Shown: in pieces, positions 16,201 through 23,679 of the stretch
How the letters are laid out: every line of letters starts with the position of its first letter
Numbering within the stretch: the stretch's first letter is position 1
Assembly (NCBI RefSeq): GCF_018324205.1
Contig: NZ_AP023356.1
Span: forward strand, 8,376,501-8,440,500
DNA length: 64,000 nt
Reading direction: 5' to 3'
Origin: Actinoplanes ianthinogenes
GTDB taxonomy: Bacteria > Actinomycetota > Actinomycetes > Mycobacteriales > Micromonosporaceae
Made by a program: the position numbers and the translations under genes
Notes under the pieces: generated by a model
Seen by the model: only the letters and a program-made list of their open reading frames with translations
Told to the model about the DNA's origin: nothing
The model's database searches: none

Positions 16201-16819
16201 GATCCACCTGCCGATTCACCGTCAGGTCGGTCACGCTCACCGGCGACGCCGCGGCCGGATCGGGCAGGGCCACATTGCTGCCCCACGGCCCGGCGCCATA
16301 GGCGCCGAGATCCTTCGCCGTGGTCCAGGCGGCATCGGAGAACGCCGGGTCGGACCACGTTTCCGGTACGCCCGCAGCGGCGCGCCACGAGCCGTCGGTG
16401 ATCAGGTCCACCGTGCCGGCGTGCAGACGGCCGAGGACGCCGGCCGGTCCGCCACTGTTGCGCGCGGCGATCGCGATCGTGTTCGACCCGGCGTGCAGGG
16501 AGCCGGCCAGGTCGACGTCGATCGCCTGTCTCCAGGAGTCGCCCACCCGTGGGGAGCCGGCCAGCCGGGTGCCGTTGGCCCAGACGTCCACGGTGTCGTC
16601 GCCGGTCACCACGAGCTGGGCGCCGGCGACGTCACCGGCCGCGAGGGTGAAGGTGCGGCGCAGGTATCGGGTGGCGACCGGTGCGCTGGTGACCGGATCT
16701 CCCTCGGGATACCAGATCCAGTGCGCGCCGGTGAGGCCGACCGGTGGATCCGCGGCCGCCGCCGCGGGCGTCGGTGCCAGCAGGAGCGCGGCCGTCGCGG
16801 CCGCGAGTAAACCCTTCAT
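13259..16819 (-). CDS. Secreted GH78 alpha-L-rhamnosidase with duplicated N-terminal lectin-like domain
   Basis: A protein of 1,186 residues. Sec signal peptide (MKGLLAAATAALLLAPTPA). Two similar beta-sandwich modules each begin HWIWYPEGDP or NWIWYPEGDP (about residues 30 and 285), separated by an Fn3-like segment. Then come the Bac_rhamnosid_N domain (RKGFTIGKPVARARLF, about 440-590), a beta domain (FIADLGQNFTGWDRL), the alpha/alpha-barrel with the GH78 hallmark DCPQRDERLGWTGD holding the acid Glu, and the C-terminal beta-sandwich. It should release terminal L-rhamnose from pectin side chains or glycosides. A longer open frame exists upstream, but the signal peptide fixes the start at 16819. 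Promoter and palindromic operator lie directly upstream. Confidence 0.92.
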   Translation of the reverse strand: MKGLLAAATAALLLAPTPAAAAADPPVGLTGAHWIWYPEGDPVTSAPVATRYLRRTFTLAAGDVAGAQLVVTGDDTVDVWANGTRLAGSPRVGDSWRQAIDVDLAGSLHAGSNTIAIAARNSGGPAGVLGRLHAGTVDLITDGSWRAAAGVPETWSDPAFSDAAWTTAKDLGAYGAGPWGSNVALPDPAAASPVSVTDLTVNRQVDPVGVDSAQFGWRLAATARGQMQGRYQITVGSTPGAADVWDSGTVAATRQTDIGYGGPALAANRTYHWRVRVWDAQGRPSGWSPSARFDTGIAMTAAFVGAPPAGDLSGANWIWYPEGDPASSAPAATRYFRRTVSLAASTTMVVTGDDTADVWIDGTPVSTSPRVTDSWKTAATVTVAAGTHTIAIAAANTTVSPAGLIAKLGATVTDGSWKSSTSGPGGWQQSGFDDSGWAAAKVLAGYGSGPWGSQVQIPGPSPYLRKGFTIGKPVARARLFSTALGLHDTYLNGAKVGTERLAPGWTDYNKRLQYRGFDVTPAIRQGANALGAQIGRGWYSGNIGFAGSQRYGTQPWYAAQLIIEFTDGTSTTVQTDGSWRTTSSNVRADDLYAGETQDARQVITGWNNPGFDDSAWTPVTVRTGTHPALVPQLDPGVTVQQELRPVAVTQPRPGVFIADLGQNFTGWDRLRVSGPAGTTVTLRHGEILNADGTLYTANLRGAQATDRFTLAGAGTETFEPRFTVHGYRYVEITGYPGTPTADSLTGLAAWTNGAATGTFTSSDATLNRVQQAILWGARSNLLSIPTDCPQRDERLGWTGDIAAFGATSTFNFDTYGLLNKFATDLVDAQHGDGAFTDVAPDVLGGAGKAGWGDAGVIVPYTIWQRFGDLGPADRTFAAMARWVDYLRGTAGADLIRNQDTYGDWLNVGDGTGNDLTSTAYFGWSARLVSRMAAATGRTAQAASYGTLADQIATAFTNRFVGADGTVGTGSQTGYVLALAFGLVPANRAQAVADKLAAKVASRGGHLSVGFMGVENLLPVLADHGHADVAYQILQQPDYPGWGYMISRGATTIWERWDGIRPDGSLQDPGMNSFNHYGLGSVGDWMYRQVGGVAPAAPGYAQVLLAPRPGGTLTSASSDLTTAYGRVRSAWSRSGSAITLQIVVAPGTTATVRVPGATVTSAPPEAVPVGGTSYVVGAGTYTFTSTL

Positions 16820-16839
16820 CCGGACCCCCTGAGTGTGCG

Positions 16840-16896
16840 TGAAACGTTTCATAATGACACTCATCGATCCTATGGCTGTTAACGCGCACGAAACAA
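16840..16896 (-). promoter_or_regulatory. Promoter and palindromic operator of the rhamnosidase gene
   Basis: On the minus strand: -35 TTGTTT (16896-16891), 18-bp spacer, -10 TAGGAT (16872-16867), predicted start near 16860, then a perfect 12-bp palindrome TGAAACGTTTCA (16840-16851). The palindrome is LacI-family-like and placed to block elongation. The element GTTTCGTGCGCGTTAA (16894-16879) recurs with two changes upstream of the pectate lyase gene. Confidence 0.65.
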
Positions 16897-16957
16897 GAGG
16901 GCAGGCGCGGTGGCCGTCGGCGGAAGGGGCCTCAAGATCCGCGTACCATGGCGGGCG

Positions 16958-17554
16958 ATGGCGACACCGTACGAGGAGACCGGCCGCACCGGGCAGAAAG
17001 CCCGCACCCGCACCGCGCTGGTCGAGGCGACCCGGAAACTGCTGGCCGCCGGGGAGACCCCGCAGGTCGAGGAGGCCGCCGAGGCGGCGGGCATCTCCCG
17101 GACCACCGCGTACCGATACTTCGCCAACCAGCGGGCCCTGTTGCTCGCCGCCCATCCGCAGATCTCACCGGAGACGCTGCTCGGCGCCGGCGCGCCGGAC
17201 ACCCTCCCGCAGCGGCTGGACGTCTTCATCACCGCGTTCTGCGACTACAACTTCACCTGGGAGCCCCAGCTGCGCGCCGCGCTGCGCCTCTCGCTGGATC
17301 CGGCGGCGGACCGGCCGGCGATGCGCCAGGGTCGCGCGATCGCGTGGGTCGAGGACGCGTTGCGGCCGCTGCGCGACACGCATCCGCACGTCGACGTCCA
17401 CGACCTGGCGGTCGCCATCCGGTCGGCGACCGGCATCGAGACGCTCGTCTGGCTGATCGACGTCGCGGGTCAGGACCGCGAGCAGGCGACCGCGACCGTA
17501 CGGTCGACGGCCCGCGCGCTGCTCGCGGCCGCGACCGCTCAGCCGGTCCGCTGA
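16958..17554 (+). CDS. TetR/AcrR family transcriptional regulator
   Basis: A 198-residue protein. The N-terminal HTH is clear: RTRTALVEATRKLLAAGETP, then VEEAAEAAGISRTTAYRYFAN (about 20-60). The C-terminal ligand domain (TLPQRLDVFITAFCDYNFTW to ALLAAATAQ) is typical of TetR. ATG at 16958 is chosen over an upstream in-frame start because the HTH spacing fits and TACCAT lies 8 nt before it. It is divergent from the rhamnosidase gene, but the operator there looks LacI-like rather than TetR-like, so control of the rhamnosidase is uncertain. Its last 16 bp overlap the convergent cslA. Confidence 0.85.
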   Translation: MATPYEETGRTGQKARTRTALVEATRKLLAAGETPQVEEAAEAAGISRTTAYRYFANQRALLLAAHPQISPETLLGAGAPDTLPQRLDVFITAFCDYNFTWEPQLRAALRLSLDPAADRPAMRQGRAIAWVEDALRPLRDTHPHVDVHDLAVAIRSATGIETLVWLIDVAGQDREQATATVRSTARALLAAATAQPVR

Positions 17555-19515
17555 GGTTCCGCCGGCATCCGTTGCTCGGGCACGGTCCGCCCGGGGCCGG
17601 AGGTGGCCGCCACGGGATGGGCTCGCGGTGCGGCGCTGCCGGTGGCGGCGCCGGCCGGGACGGAGCCGGTGCGGGGAGCCGGGCTGTCGGCGGTGAGGTG
17701 TTGCTGGATGAGGGCTTTCGGGATCTCCCTGGTGATGTCGCCGGGGTGCCGGGGCAGGGGAAGCAGCCCGGCCGCCGCCGCGGCCGGTGCCGGGGTGGTG
17801 GCCTCCGGGTGGGCCAGCCGCGGGGCGGCGTAGCTCAGCGCGATCGGGAGCACGCAGACCAGCAGGCTGGTGCAGGGCCAGAGCAGCGCGGCCCCGCCGG
17901 CGTAGTGCCGGGCGACCGAGACGGCGATCGCGATCAGCAGGACGGCACACCAGCCGAGGTGGTTGCGAAACGTGCGGATGCCGTCCTGGCTGCTGCTGTC
18001 GCCCTTGGGCGTGACGACGAATCGGGCCGGCCGCCGGGTGATCGTGCTGCACAGCTGCCCGGCGTACAGCGGCGCCGCGATGATCGACATGAGCATGCCG
18101 GTCAGGCCCCACGAGTCCGGCGGCTCGTACGGGCTGACGTTGTAACGGCGGTTGTGGATGTAGAGCCACAGTGAGAACGCGGTCGCGTCGGTGTACAGCG
18201 CCAGCCAGGTCTGCGGCGCGATGGTCATGCCGGTGACGCCGAGGCCGAGGAACAGGATCGCGTTGAGGATGCCCAGCAGCCAGCCGATCGCCATCGACGG
18301 GTAGAACGTGGTGATCAGCGTGTAGTGCATCATCGCGGCCGGTGACAGCTTCCCGAAACGCCGCCAGTACGTACCGGAAAGGATCTCGAAGGTCCCCCGC
18401 GACCAGCGGCGCTGCTGGCTGAAGTAGTCGCTCCAGCTGGTCGGCCCCTCGCCCGCGGAGAGCACGTCCGGGGTGTACACCGACTTCCAGCGGCGCCCGG
18501 TCTCCGGGTTGCGGCTGGTGTGCAGGGCCAGTCCGGTGGCCATGTCCTCGGTGATCGAGTCGCTGAGGCCGCCGATGCTGCGCAGCGCCTCGATCCGGAT
18601 CGCGTTGTTCGTGCCGACCAGCATCGGGGTGCCGTACAGGTTGGCGGCCCGCTGGATGACGCTGTGGAACGGGAACTGCTGTGACTCGGCGGCCCGGGTG
18701 ACGAACTGCTCGCTGTTCTTGTAGCACTGCGGGCCGACCGCGTACGCCACGTCCGGGTCCCGGAAGTAGCCCAGGATCCGCTCCGCGAAGTTGGCCAGCG
18801 GCACGTGGTCCGGGTCGACCGAGAGCAGCACGTCGTACCCGTCGCCGTGCGCGTCGATCCAGGCGTTGTAGTTGCCGTGCTTGGTCTTGGCCCGGAACGC
18901 GCCGGTGGGCTGGTTGTACCGCTCGATGCCGCGCCGGGTGAAGTGCCGCACCCCGAGCTCGGCGCAGACCGCCTTGACGGCCGGATCGTCGCCCTCGTCG
19001 AGCAGCCAGATGTCGAAGACGCCGTCGTGCCGGATCCGGGTCGCCGCCCGCAGTGTCTCGGCGACCACCGCGATCGGCTCCTTGCTGGGCACGATGGTGG
19101 TCAGGAAGGCGACGCGGACACCCGGATCGGGGATGACCGGGATCGGGTCACGGGCGGCGATCGAGGCCAGCGACAGCGAGATCACGTTGACCAGTCGCAG
19201 CATCTCCACCACGGCGATCGAGGCGATGACCACGAGGTTGGCCGTCCGGGCCAGCTCGGCGGCCGGTCCGGCGTACGTGGGGCCGATGTGGTCCGGGCGC
19301 AGCAGCCAGGTGAAGAAGAAGATCTCGAAGCACACGTTGAGCACCGCGATCAGCAGCGCCTTGGCGTGCCGCCACCGGCCGTCGACCTTCCGCTGATTGC
19401 GGAACTCCACGCGGTAGGGCCGGTCGGCCGGCGGGACGGTCAGCGGGCCGGCCAGACGGCTGAAGTGCTCCAGCCGTTCCCACGAGCCGTGGGGAGGTGA
19501 TGCGGTTGCGGGCAC
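17539..19515 (-). CDS. cslA: Cellulose-synthase-like GT2 glycosyltransferase CslA
   Basis: A membrane glycosyltransferase of 658 residues. Catalytic motifs of processive GT2 synthases are present: FDIWLLDEGDD, LLSVDPDHVPL (DxD), SITEDMATGLAL (TED) and FSQQRRWSRGTF (Q(Q/R)xRW). Two membrane helices precede the domain (CFEIFFFTWLL, VVIASIAVVEML) and about five follow (YPSMAIGWLLGILNAILFLG and others). In Streptomyces CslA makes a beta-glucan at hyphal tips together with GlxA and a GH6 hydrolase; both partners are the next genes here. GTG at 19515 is used because AAAGGA precedes it, rather than the more upstream ATG at 19575. The Ala/Pro-rich cytosolic tail is probably disordered. Confidence 0.88.
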   Translation of the reverse strand: MPATASPPHGSWERLEHFSRLAGPLTVPPADRPYRVEFRNQRKVDGRWRHAKALLIAVLNVCFEIFFFTWLLRPDHIGPTYAGPAAELARTANLVVIASIAVVEMLRLVNVISLSLASIAARDPIPVIPDPGVRVAFLTTIVPSKEPIAVVAETLRAATRIRHDGVFDIWLLDEGDDPAVKAVCAELGVRHFTRRGIERYNQPTGAFRAKTKHGNYNAWIDAHGDGYDVLLSVDPDHVPLANFAERILGYFRDPDVAYAVGPQCYKNSEQFVTRAAESQQFPFHSVIQRAANLYGTPMLVGTNNAIRIEALRSIGGLSDSITEDMATGLALHTSRNPETGRRWKSVYTPDVLSAGEGPTSWSDYFSQQRRWSRGTFEILSGTYWRRFGKLSPAAMMHYTLITTFYPSMAIGWLLGILNAILFLGLGVTGMTIAPQTWLALYTDATAFSLWLYIHNRRYNVSPYEPPDSWGLTGMLMSIIAAPLYAGQLCSTITRRPARFVVTPKGDSSSQDGIRTFRNHLGWCAVLLIAIAVSVARHYAGGAALLWPCTSLLVCVLPIALSYAAPRLAHPEATTPAPAAAAAGLLPLPRHPGDITREIPKALIQQHLTADSPAPRTGSVPAGAATGSAAPRAHPVAATSGPGRTVPEQRMPAEPQRTG

Positions 19516-19653
19516 CCCGTAATCCTTTCTGGACGCGCGCCATCCACCGCTCGGAACGCAGGGGAGGGTTGGCATGCGCTGCGAGAGCGTAGGCAGCCGG
19601 ATCCGGTTCCCACAGGCCTGAATTGCCGTATTGAAACGTATGTCCGTTATGGG

Positions 19654-19678
19654 TCACCCGGTGAGGTGTATCCGATAC
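19654..19678. promoter_or_regulatory. Two adjacent dyads upstream of the GH6 gene
   Basis: TCACCCGGTGA (19654-19664) and GTATCCGATAC (19668-19678) are near-perfect 11-bp palindromes side by side in the cslA/GH6 divergent region, 42-66 bp before the GH6 start. They could be operators for the glycan locus. The first resembles but does not satisfy a BldD-type box. No regulator is assigned. Confidence 0.35.
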
Positions 19679-19719
19679 GCTGTTGTTTCTTCCGTGTCCG
19701 GACCTGAAGGGGTAACGCC

Positions 19720-20790
19720 GTGGCGATGGCGTCCAAACGCCGTTGGTGGGGATCGACCGTGGCGGGCACCACCGCCGTCGCGCTGGCCGTGGCCGGGTGC
19801 GGCCGCGACGAGCCGGCAGCGCCCGGCGCGCCCCCGGTGGGGTCGCCCTCGGCGAGCGTGGCTCCTGTCCGGACGCCCGGCGCGAACGGCAACCCGCTGG
19901 CCGGCCGCACTCTTTACGTCGATCCGGCGAGCGACGCCGCGGCGCAGGTGGCCCAGTGGACGGCCCAGGGACGCGTCGCCGACGCCCGGACCCTCGCCCG
20001 GATCGCGGACCGGCCGATCGCCACCTGGATGACCGGCGGTCCCACGCCGGTGCGGGCCCGCGTCGACGAGGTGGTCGGCCGTGCCGCGACCAGCGGCCGG
20101 GTGCCGGTCCTGGTGGCCTACAACATCCCGCACCGCGACTGTGGCAACTTCAGCGCCGGCGGCGCCGGGTCCGCGGCCGAGTACCGGGCGTGGATCAGGG
20201 AGTTCGCGGCCGGGATCGACCACCGTCCGGCGGTGGTCGTCGTGGAGCCCGACGCCGTCGCGCACCTGGTCGACGGGTGCGCGGACGACGCCGCTCAGCG
20301 GGCGGCGCTGCTGCGGGACGCGATCGCCGTACTCAAGGACACCGGATCCGCGGTGGTGTACCTGGACGCCGGCAACCCGGGCTGGATCACCGACACCGAC
20401 CGGCTGGCCCGGGCGCTGCGGCGAGCCGGTGTGGCCGGGGCCGACGGCTTCGCGTTGAACGTGTCGAACTTCGTCGGGACGGCCGAGAACATCGCGTTCG
20501 GGCACCGAGTCTCGGACGAGTTGGGCGGCGCCACCCACTTCGTCATCGACACCAGCCGCAACGGCGCCGGTCCGGTGCCCGGCTCGGAGATCGCGGGCGG
20601 GCCGCGCTGGTGCAATCCGCCGGGCCGGGCGCTCGGCGTCGCGCCGACCACGGAGACCGGCCGGGCCCGGGTCGACGCGTACCTGTGGATCAAGAATCCG
20701 GGTGACTCCGACGGCGCCTGCCGGGCCGGCGAGCCCGCGGCCGGCCAGTGGTGGCCGGAGTACGCGCTGGAGCTCGCCCGCCCGGCGTGA
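19720..20790 (+). CDS. cslZ: GH6 family glycosidase, lipoprotein (CslZ-like)
   Basis: A protein of 356 residues. Lipoprotein signal peptide with lipobox AVAGC at about residues 23-27, so it is anchored outside the membrane. GH6 signatures in order: ATWMTGG, VLVAYNIPHRDCGNFSAGG (acid Asp), VVVVEPDAVAHL (second Asp), VYLDAGNPGW, FALNVSNF, HFVIDTSRNGAGP, WCNPPGRALG and AYLWIKNPGDSDGAC. This is the full set for a beta-1,4-glucan hydrolase. GTG at 19720 follows AAGGGG by 7 nt. In streptomycetes a GH6 enzyme next to cslA/glxA trims or releases the CslA glucan. Here it is on the strand opposite to both neighbours. Confidence 0.88.
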   Translation: MAMASKRRWWGSTVAGTTAVALAVAGCGRDEPAAPGAPPVGSPSASVAPVRTPGANGNPLAGRTLYVDPASDAAAQVAQWTAQGRVADARTLARIADRPIATWMTGGPTPVRARVDEVVGRAATSGRVPVLVAYNIPHRDCGNFSAGGAGSAAEYRAWIREFAAGIDHRPAVVVVEPDAVAHLVDGCADDAAQRAALLRDAIAVLKDTGSAVVYLDAGNPGWITDTDRLARALRRAGVAGADGFALNVSNFVGTAENIAFGHRVSDELGGATHFVIDTSRNGAGPVPGSEIAGGPRWCNPPGRALGVAPTTETGRARVDAYLWIKNPGDSDGACRAGEPAAGQWWPEYALELARPA

Positions 20791-20802
20791 GCCGCGGTCC
20801 GA

Positions 20803-22743
20803 TCAGGACACCGTCACCCAGCGCGCGATCGACGGCACCCCGGACCGGTCGATCGCGAAGAGCATGTACGGCCCCGGCGGCAGCAGGGTGCGCTCCGCCG
20901 GCACCGTGACGGTGATCCCCTGGGCCTGCCGGGTGAAGTTCACGCCGACGGAGCGCTGATCGACGTTGAGCATGTGGGTGGCGGCGCTGGGGCGGATCAG
21001 GCGTACCGAAGCGATGTCCGCCGGCGCCGAGGTGGCGAACGTGGCCTGCCGACCGTAACCGACCGCGGCCGGACCCTCGGTGATCGCCGGACGCTCGCCG
21101 CGGTACAGGTACGGCGGCGTGTAGACCTCGAGCCGCTGCTCGAACGAGCCGCTGATGGTGTTCTTCCGGTCGGCGTACAGCGGATCGGAGCCGACGGTCA
21201 GCACCCGGCCGTCGGGCAGCAGCAGCGCCGCGCTGTGGTAGTTGCGGCCGACCGCGGGGTCGGCCGCCTCCGCCAGCGTGTTCGTGTCCGGGTGGTAGAT
21301 CCGGGCGATGTGGTTGTCGGTGGCGCCGCGGCCACGGTAGTCCCGGGCGCCGTTGGTGATCAGCGTCGTGTCGTCCGGAAGCGTGACCAGGTTCGGGTAC
21401 CGCGTTCCCTCGGGCAGGTCGGGCCCGGGCCGGAACCGCGGCTCGCGCTCGGTCAGGTCGACCAGGTCGATCCGCCGGGTGGACTTGCGGGACTCGCCGA
21501 CGCCGCCACCGCCGACCACCATCACGGTCTGGTTCTGCACCGGCCCGGCCCACGCCGACATGCTGGTCTCCAGCTGGTCGGCGGCACGGATGCCGGGCAC
21601 CGGGCGGAAGCTGTTGTCGCTCAGATCCCACAGCCCCGGGTCCCGGCCCTTGTCCTCCGGCCCGTACCCGGAGTTGGAGCCGGTGTAGAAGAGGACCCCC
21701 GGCTCGGCGGTCTGGAACAGGGTCGGATAGGTCGGGAAGTAGCGGTTCAGATCCTTGCGGACCGTCCACTTCTTGGTGGCCGGATCGTAGATCTCGTTCT
21801 GCGAGCCGTCGACCACCTGGCCGGCGCCGTCCAGCCCGGACACCGCGAGCACCGACCCGTCGGACAGCCCGGTCAGCGTGGGGTACCAGCGTTTCTCGTG
21901 CATGTCCGCGACCCGCTGGTACCGCTCGGTGACCGGGTCGAACTCGTAGGTCTCCTTGCGGCCCTGGTAGTCCTGCTTGGCCATGGTGATCTTCTCGGCC
22001 AGCCCGTACAGGTTGCGCTGGTCGGCGCCCGGGGGCAGGCCCTCGATGCGGTACTGGCCCCGGGTGCTCGTCGCGTACCGGTCGCCGCCGCCCGCCGCGT
22101 CGACCCACACCGTGGTGGCGCCGGCGGTGACGGTCACCTTGCCCTTGCCGCGGACCGTCTTGGTGGCCGAGGGAACCGTGAACGCGTCGCCGGCGGTGTA
22201 GCGCAGGCCGTTGGCGGCCACGAACACGGTCCCCTTCGGGAAGGACCGGGGCCCGTCGGGTGACTCGTTCTTGACCGTCATGCTGCCGCCGGCATGGGTC
22301 ACCTCCGGCTCCAGCACCTCGTAGCGCAGCGTGCCCCCGGCCACGAGCAACTTGCCGTCGGGGAGGAACGTGTGCCCGCTGCAGAACAGGTCGGTCGGCG
22401 TCGGCACCAGCGTGGCCGCGCCGGTCGCCGGGTCGAACACCACCGTCTTGAAGGTGCCGGCCTTGAACTGGTCGATCTTGTTGCCGGACCCGGCGATCAG
22501 CAGGATCCGGCCGGACGGCAGCAGCGCGGCGTGAATCGCGTTGAGCCGGACCTCCTTCGGCAACTCGATCGTCTGCCAGAAGCCGTGTGTCGTCTTGTAC
22601 GGCATGCTGTTGACCAGTCGCTCATGCCGCCATCGGCTGACCGCCGACCACACCGGTGGCACGTTGACCAGGCCGACGGCGGTCAAGGCCAGGAGCGGCA
22701 CCACGGTTTTTCGGACAAAACGGTTCCTTGCAGAGCGCGTCAA
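20803..22743 (-). CDS. glxA: GlxA-like copper-radical (galactose/glyoxal oxidase fold) oxidase
   Basis: A protein of 646 residues. One N-terminal membrane anchor (VVPLLALTAVGLVNVPPVW), a kelch-type seven-bladed propeller and a C-terminal Ig-like domain. Copper-radical features: Cys121 in FCSGHTF for the Tyr-Cys cofactor (candidate partner Tyr141 in TLRYEV; this assignment is uncertain), Tyr-His in GRNYHSAALLLPDG, His in ATHMLNVDQR, and Trp in EKRWYPTLTG. It probably oxidises the nascent CslA glucan at hyphal tips. The start is TTG, supported by GAGAGG 8 nt upstream; no later Met or GTG would keep the anchor. It ends 12 bp from the convergent GH6 gene. Confidence 0.87.
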   Translation of the reverse strand: MTRSARNRFVRKTVVPLLALTAVGLVNVPPVWSAVSRWRHERLVNSMPYKTTHGFWQTIELPKEVRLNAIHAALLPSGRILLIAGSGNKIDQFKAGTFKTVVFDPATGAATLVPTPTDLFCSGHTFLPDGKLLVAGGTLRYEVLEPEVTHAGGSMTVKNESPDGPRSFPKGTVFVAANGLRYTAGDAFTVPSATKTVRGKGKVTVTAGATTVWVDAAGGGDRYATSTRGQYRIEGLPPGADQRNLYGLAEKITMAKQDYQGRKETYEFDPVTERYQRVADMHEKRWYPTLTGLSDGSVLAVSGLDGAGQVVDGSQNEIYDPATKKWTVRKDLNRYFPTYPTLFQTAEPGVLFYTGSNSGYGPEDKGRDPGLWDLSDNSFRPVPGIRAADQLETSMSAWAGPVQNQTVMVVGGGGVGESRKSTRRIDLVDLTEREPRFRPGPDLPEGTRYPNLVTLPDDTTLITNGARDYRGRGATDNHIARIYHPDTNTLAEAADPAVGRNYHSAALLLPDGRVLTVGSDPLYADRKNTISGSFEQRLEVYTPPYLYRGERPAITEGPAAVGYGRQATFATSAPADIASVRLIRPSAATHMLNVDQRSVGVNFTRQAQGITVTVPAERTLLPPGPYMLFAIDRSGVPSIARWVTVS

Positions 22744-22824
22744 GGTGCAAACCTCTCGAAGTCGACAACCCGTAGCACGCTAGAGTTGCGACAGGGCTCC
22801 ATCAATCCCTCGAAAGTGGACGAA

Positions 22825-23613
22825 CTAGTCGGTCACCGGCCCGTGCGCCTCGGACAACTGGCGGGAGACGGCCCGTGCCGCCGCCCGCACCGCGATGCCA
22901 CAGGCCGCGGCCTCGAAGCCGGAGCTGGGCGCGACCACCGACAGGGCGGCCACCACCTCGCCGGACGCGCGGATCGGGGCGGCCACCGTGCTCATCGCCC
23001 GCGGGGTTCGCTGCCGGCCGTACGCATAGCCGCCCCGGCGCACCTCGGCCAGGGCCCGCCGCAGGTCAGCCGGGGTGTGCAGGTCGTTCTCGCCGTCACC
23101 GGCCCGGTACCCGTCGATGGCCGCGTCCTGCACGTCGGCCGGCGCGTGGGCGAGCAGCACCAGGCTCACCCCGGTCGAGGTGAGCGGTAGCCGGCCACCG
23201 ACCCGGTACCGCACCGGGCCGGCGTCGCGGGCGGAGAGCCGCTCGACCAGCAGTGCCTCGTTCTCCTCGCGGACCGCGAGCAGCACGTGCTGCCGGGTCA
23301 CGTGGAACAGGTCCTCCATGAACGGCATCGCCACGGCGCGCAGCCCGTGCCCACGCGGGGCGAGCGAGGCGATCTCCAGCAGGTGCAGGCCGACGACGAA
23401 GCGGCCGTCGTCGAGGCGTTCCAGCGCGCCCACGTCGACCAGGGTGCGGGCCAGGCGCAGCGCGCTGGAGCGGGGGATGCCGGAGCGCCGGGCCAGGTCC
23501 GCGAGGGGCTGCGCCCGGTGGTCCGCGTCGAACGTGGTGAGCAGGGCAAAGGCGCGTTCGATCACCGGGTCGCCGGTGGGCGGGCGGCCGCCGCGTTTCG
23601 GTGTTTCATTCAT
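22825..23613 (-). CDS. IclR family transcriptional regulator
   Basis: A 262-residue protein. The winged HTH (VIERAFALLTTFDADHRAQP, LADLARRSGIPRSSALRLAR) is followed by the IclR effector domain (HLLEIASLAPRGHGLRAVAM, LTSTGVSLVLLAHAP, TPRAMSTVAAPIRASGEVVA). A longer open frame upstream is antisense to the hydrolase. ATG at 23613 (MNETPKRGG) fits the family. It is divergent from the amidohydrolase at 23680, which it probably controls in response to an aromatic or carboxylic acid (inference). Confidence 0.88.
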   Translation of the reverse strand: MNETPKRGGRPPTGDPVIERAFALLTTFDADHRAQPLADLARRSGIPRSSALRLARTLVDVGALERLDDGRFVVGLHLLEIASLAPRGHGLRAVAMPFMEDLFHVTRQHVLLAVREENEALLVERLSARDAGPVRYRVGGRLPLTSTGVSLVLLAHAPADVQDAAIDGYRAGDGENDLHTPADLRRALAEVRRGGYAYGRQRTPRAMSTVAAPIRASGEVVAALSVVAPSSGFEAAACGIAVRAAARAVSRQLSEAHGPVTD

Positions 23614-23679
23614 CGGCACGGGCGGTTCCGAGCAGTGGTCACGGATCTTACGGTCGCATGTGACGAGAGGAGCCATAAA

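Noticed and set aside
13226..16810. About 1,190-codon open frame antisense to the rhamnosidase
   Set aside because: Low-complexity Arg/Gly/Val product; the antisense gene has a signal peptide, all GH78 motifs, promoter and terminator.
19654..19664. TCACCCGGTGA considered as a BldD box
   Set aside because: One required T of the known BldD pattern is replaced, so only a generic palindrome is claimed.
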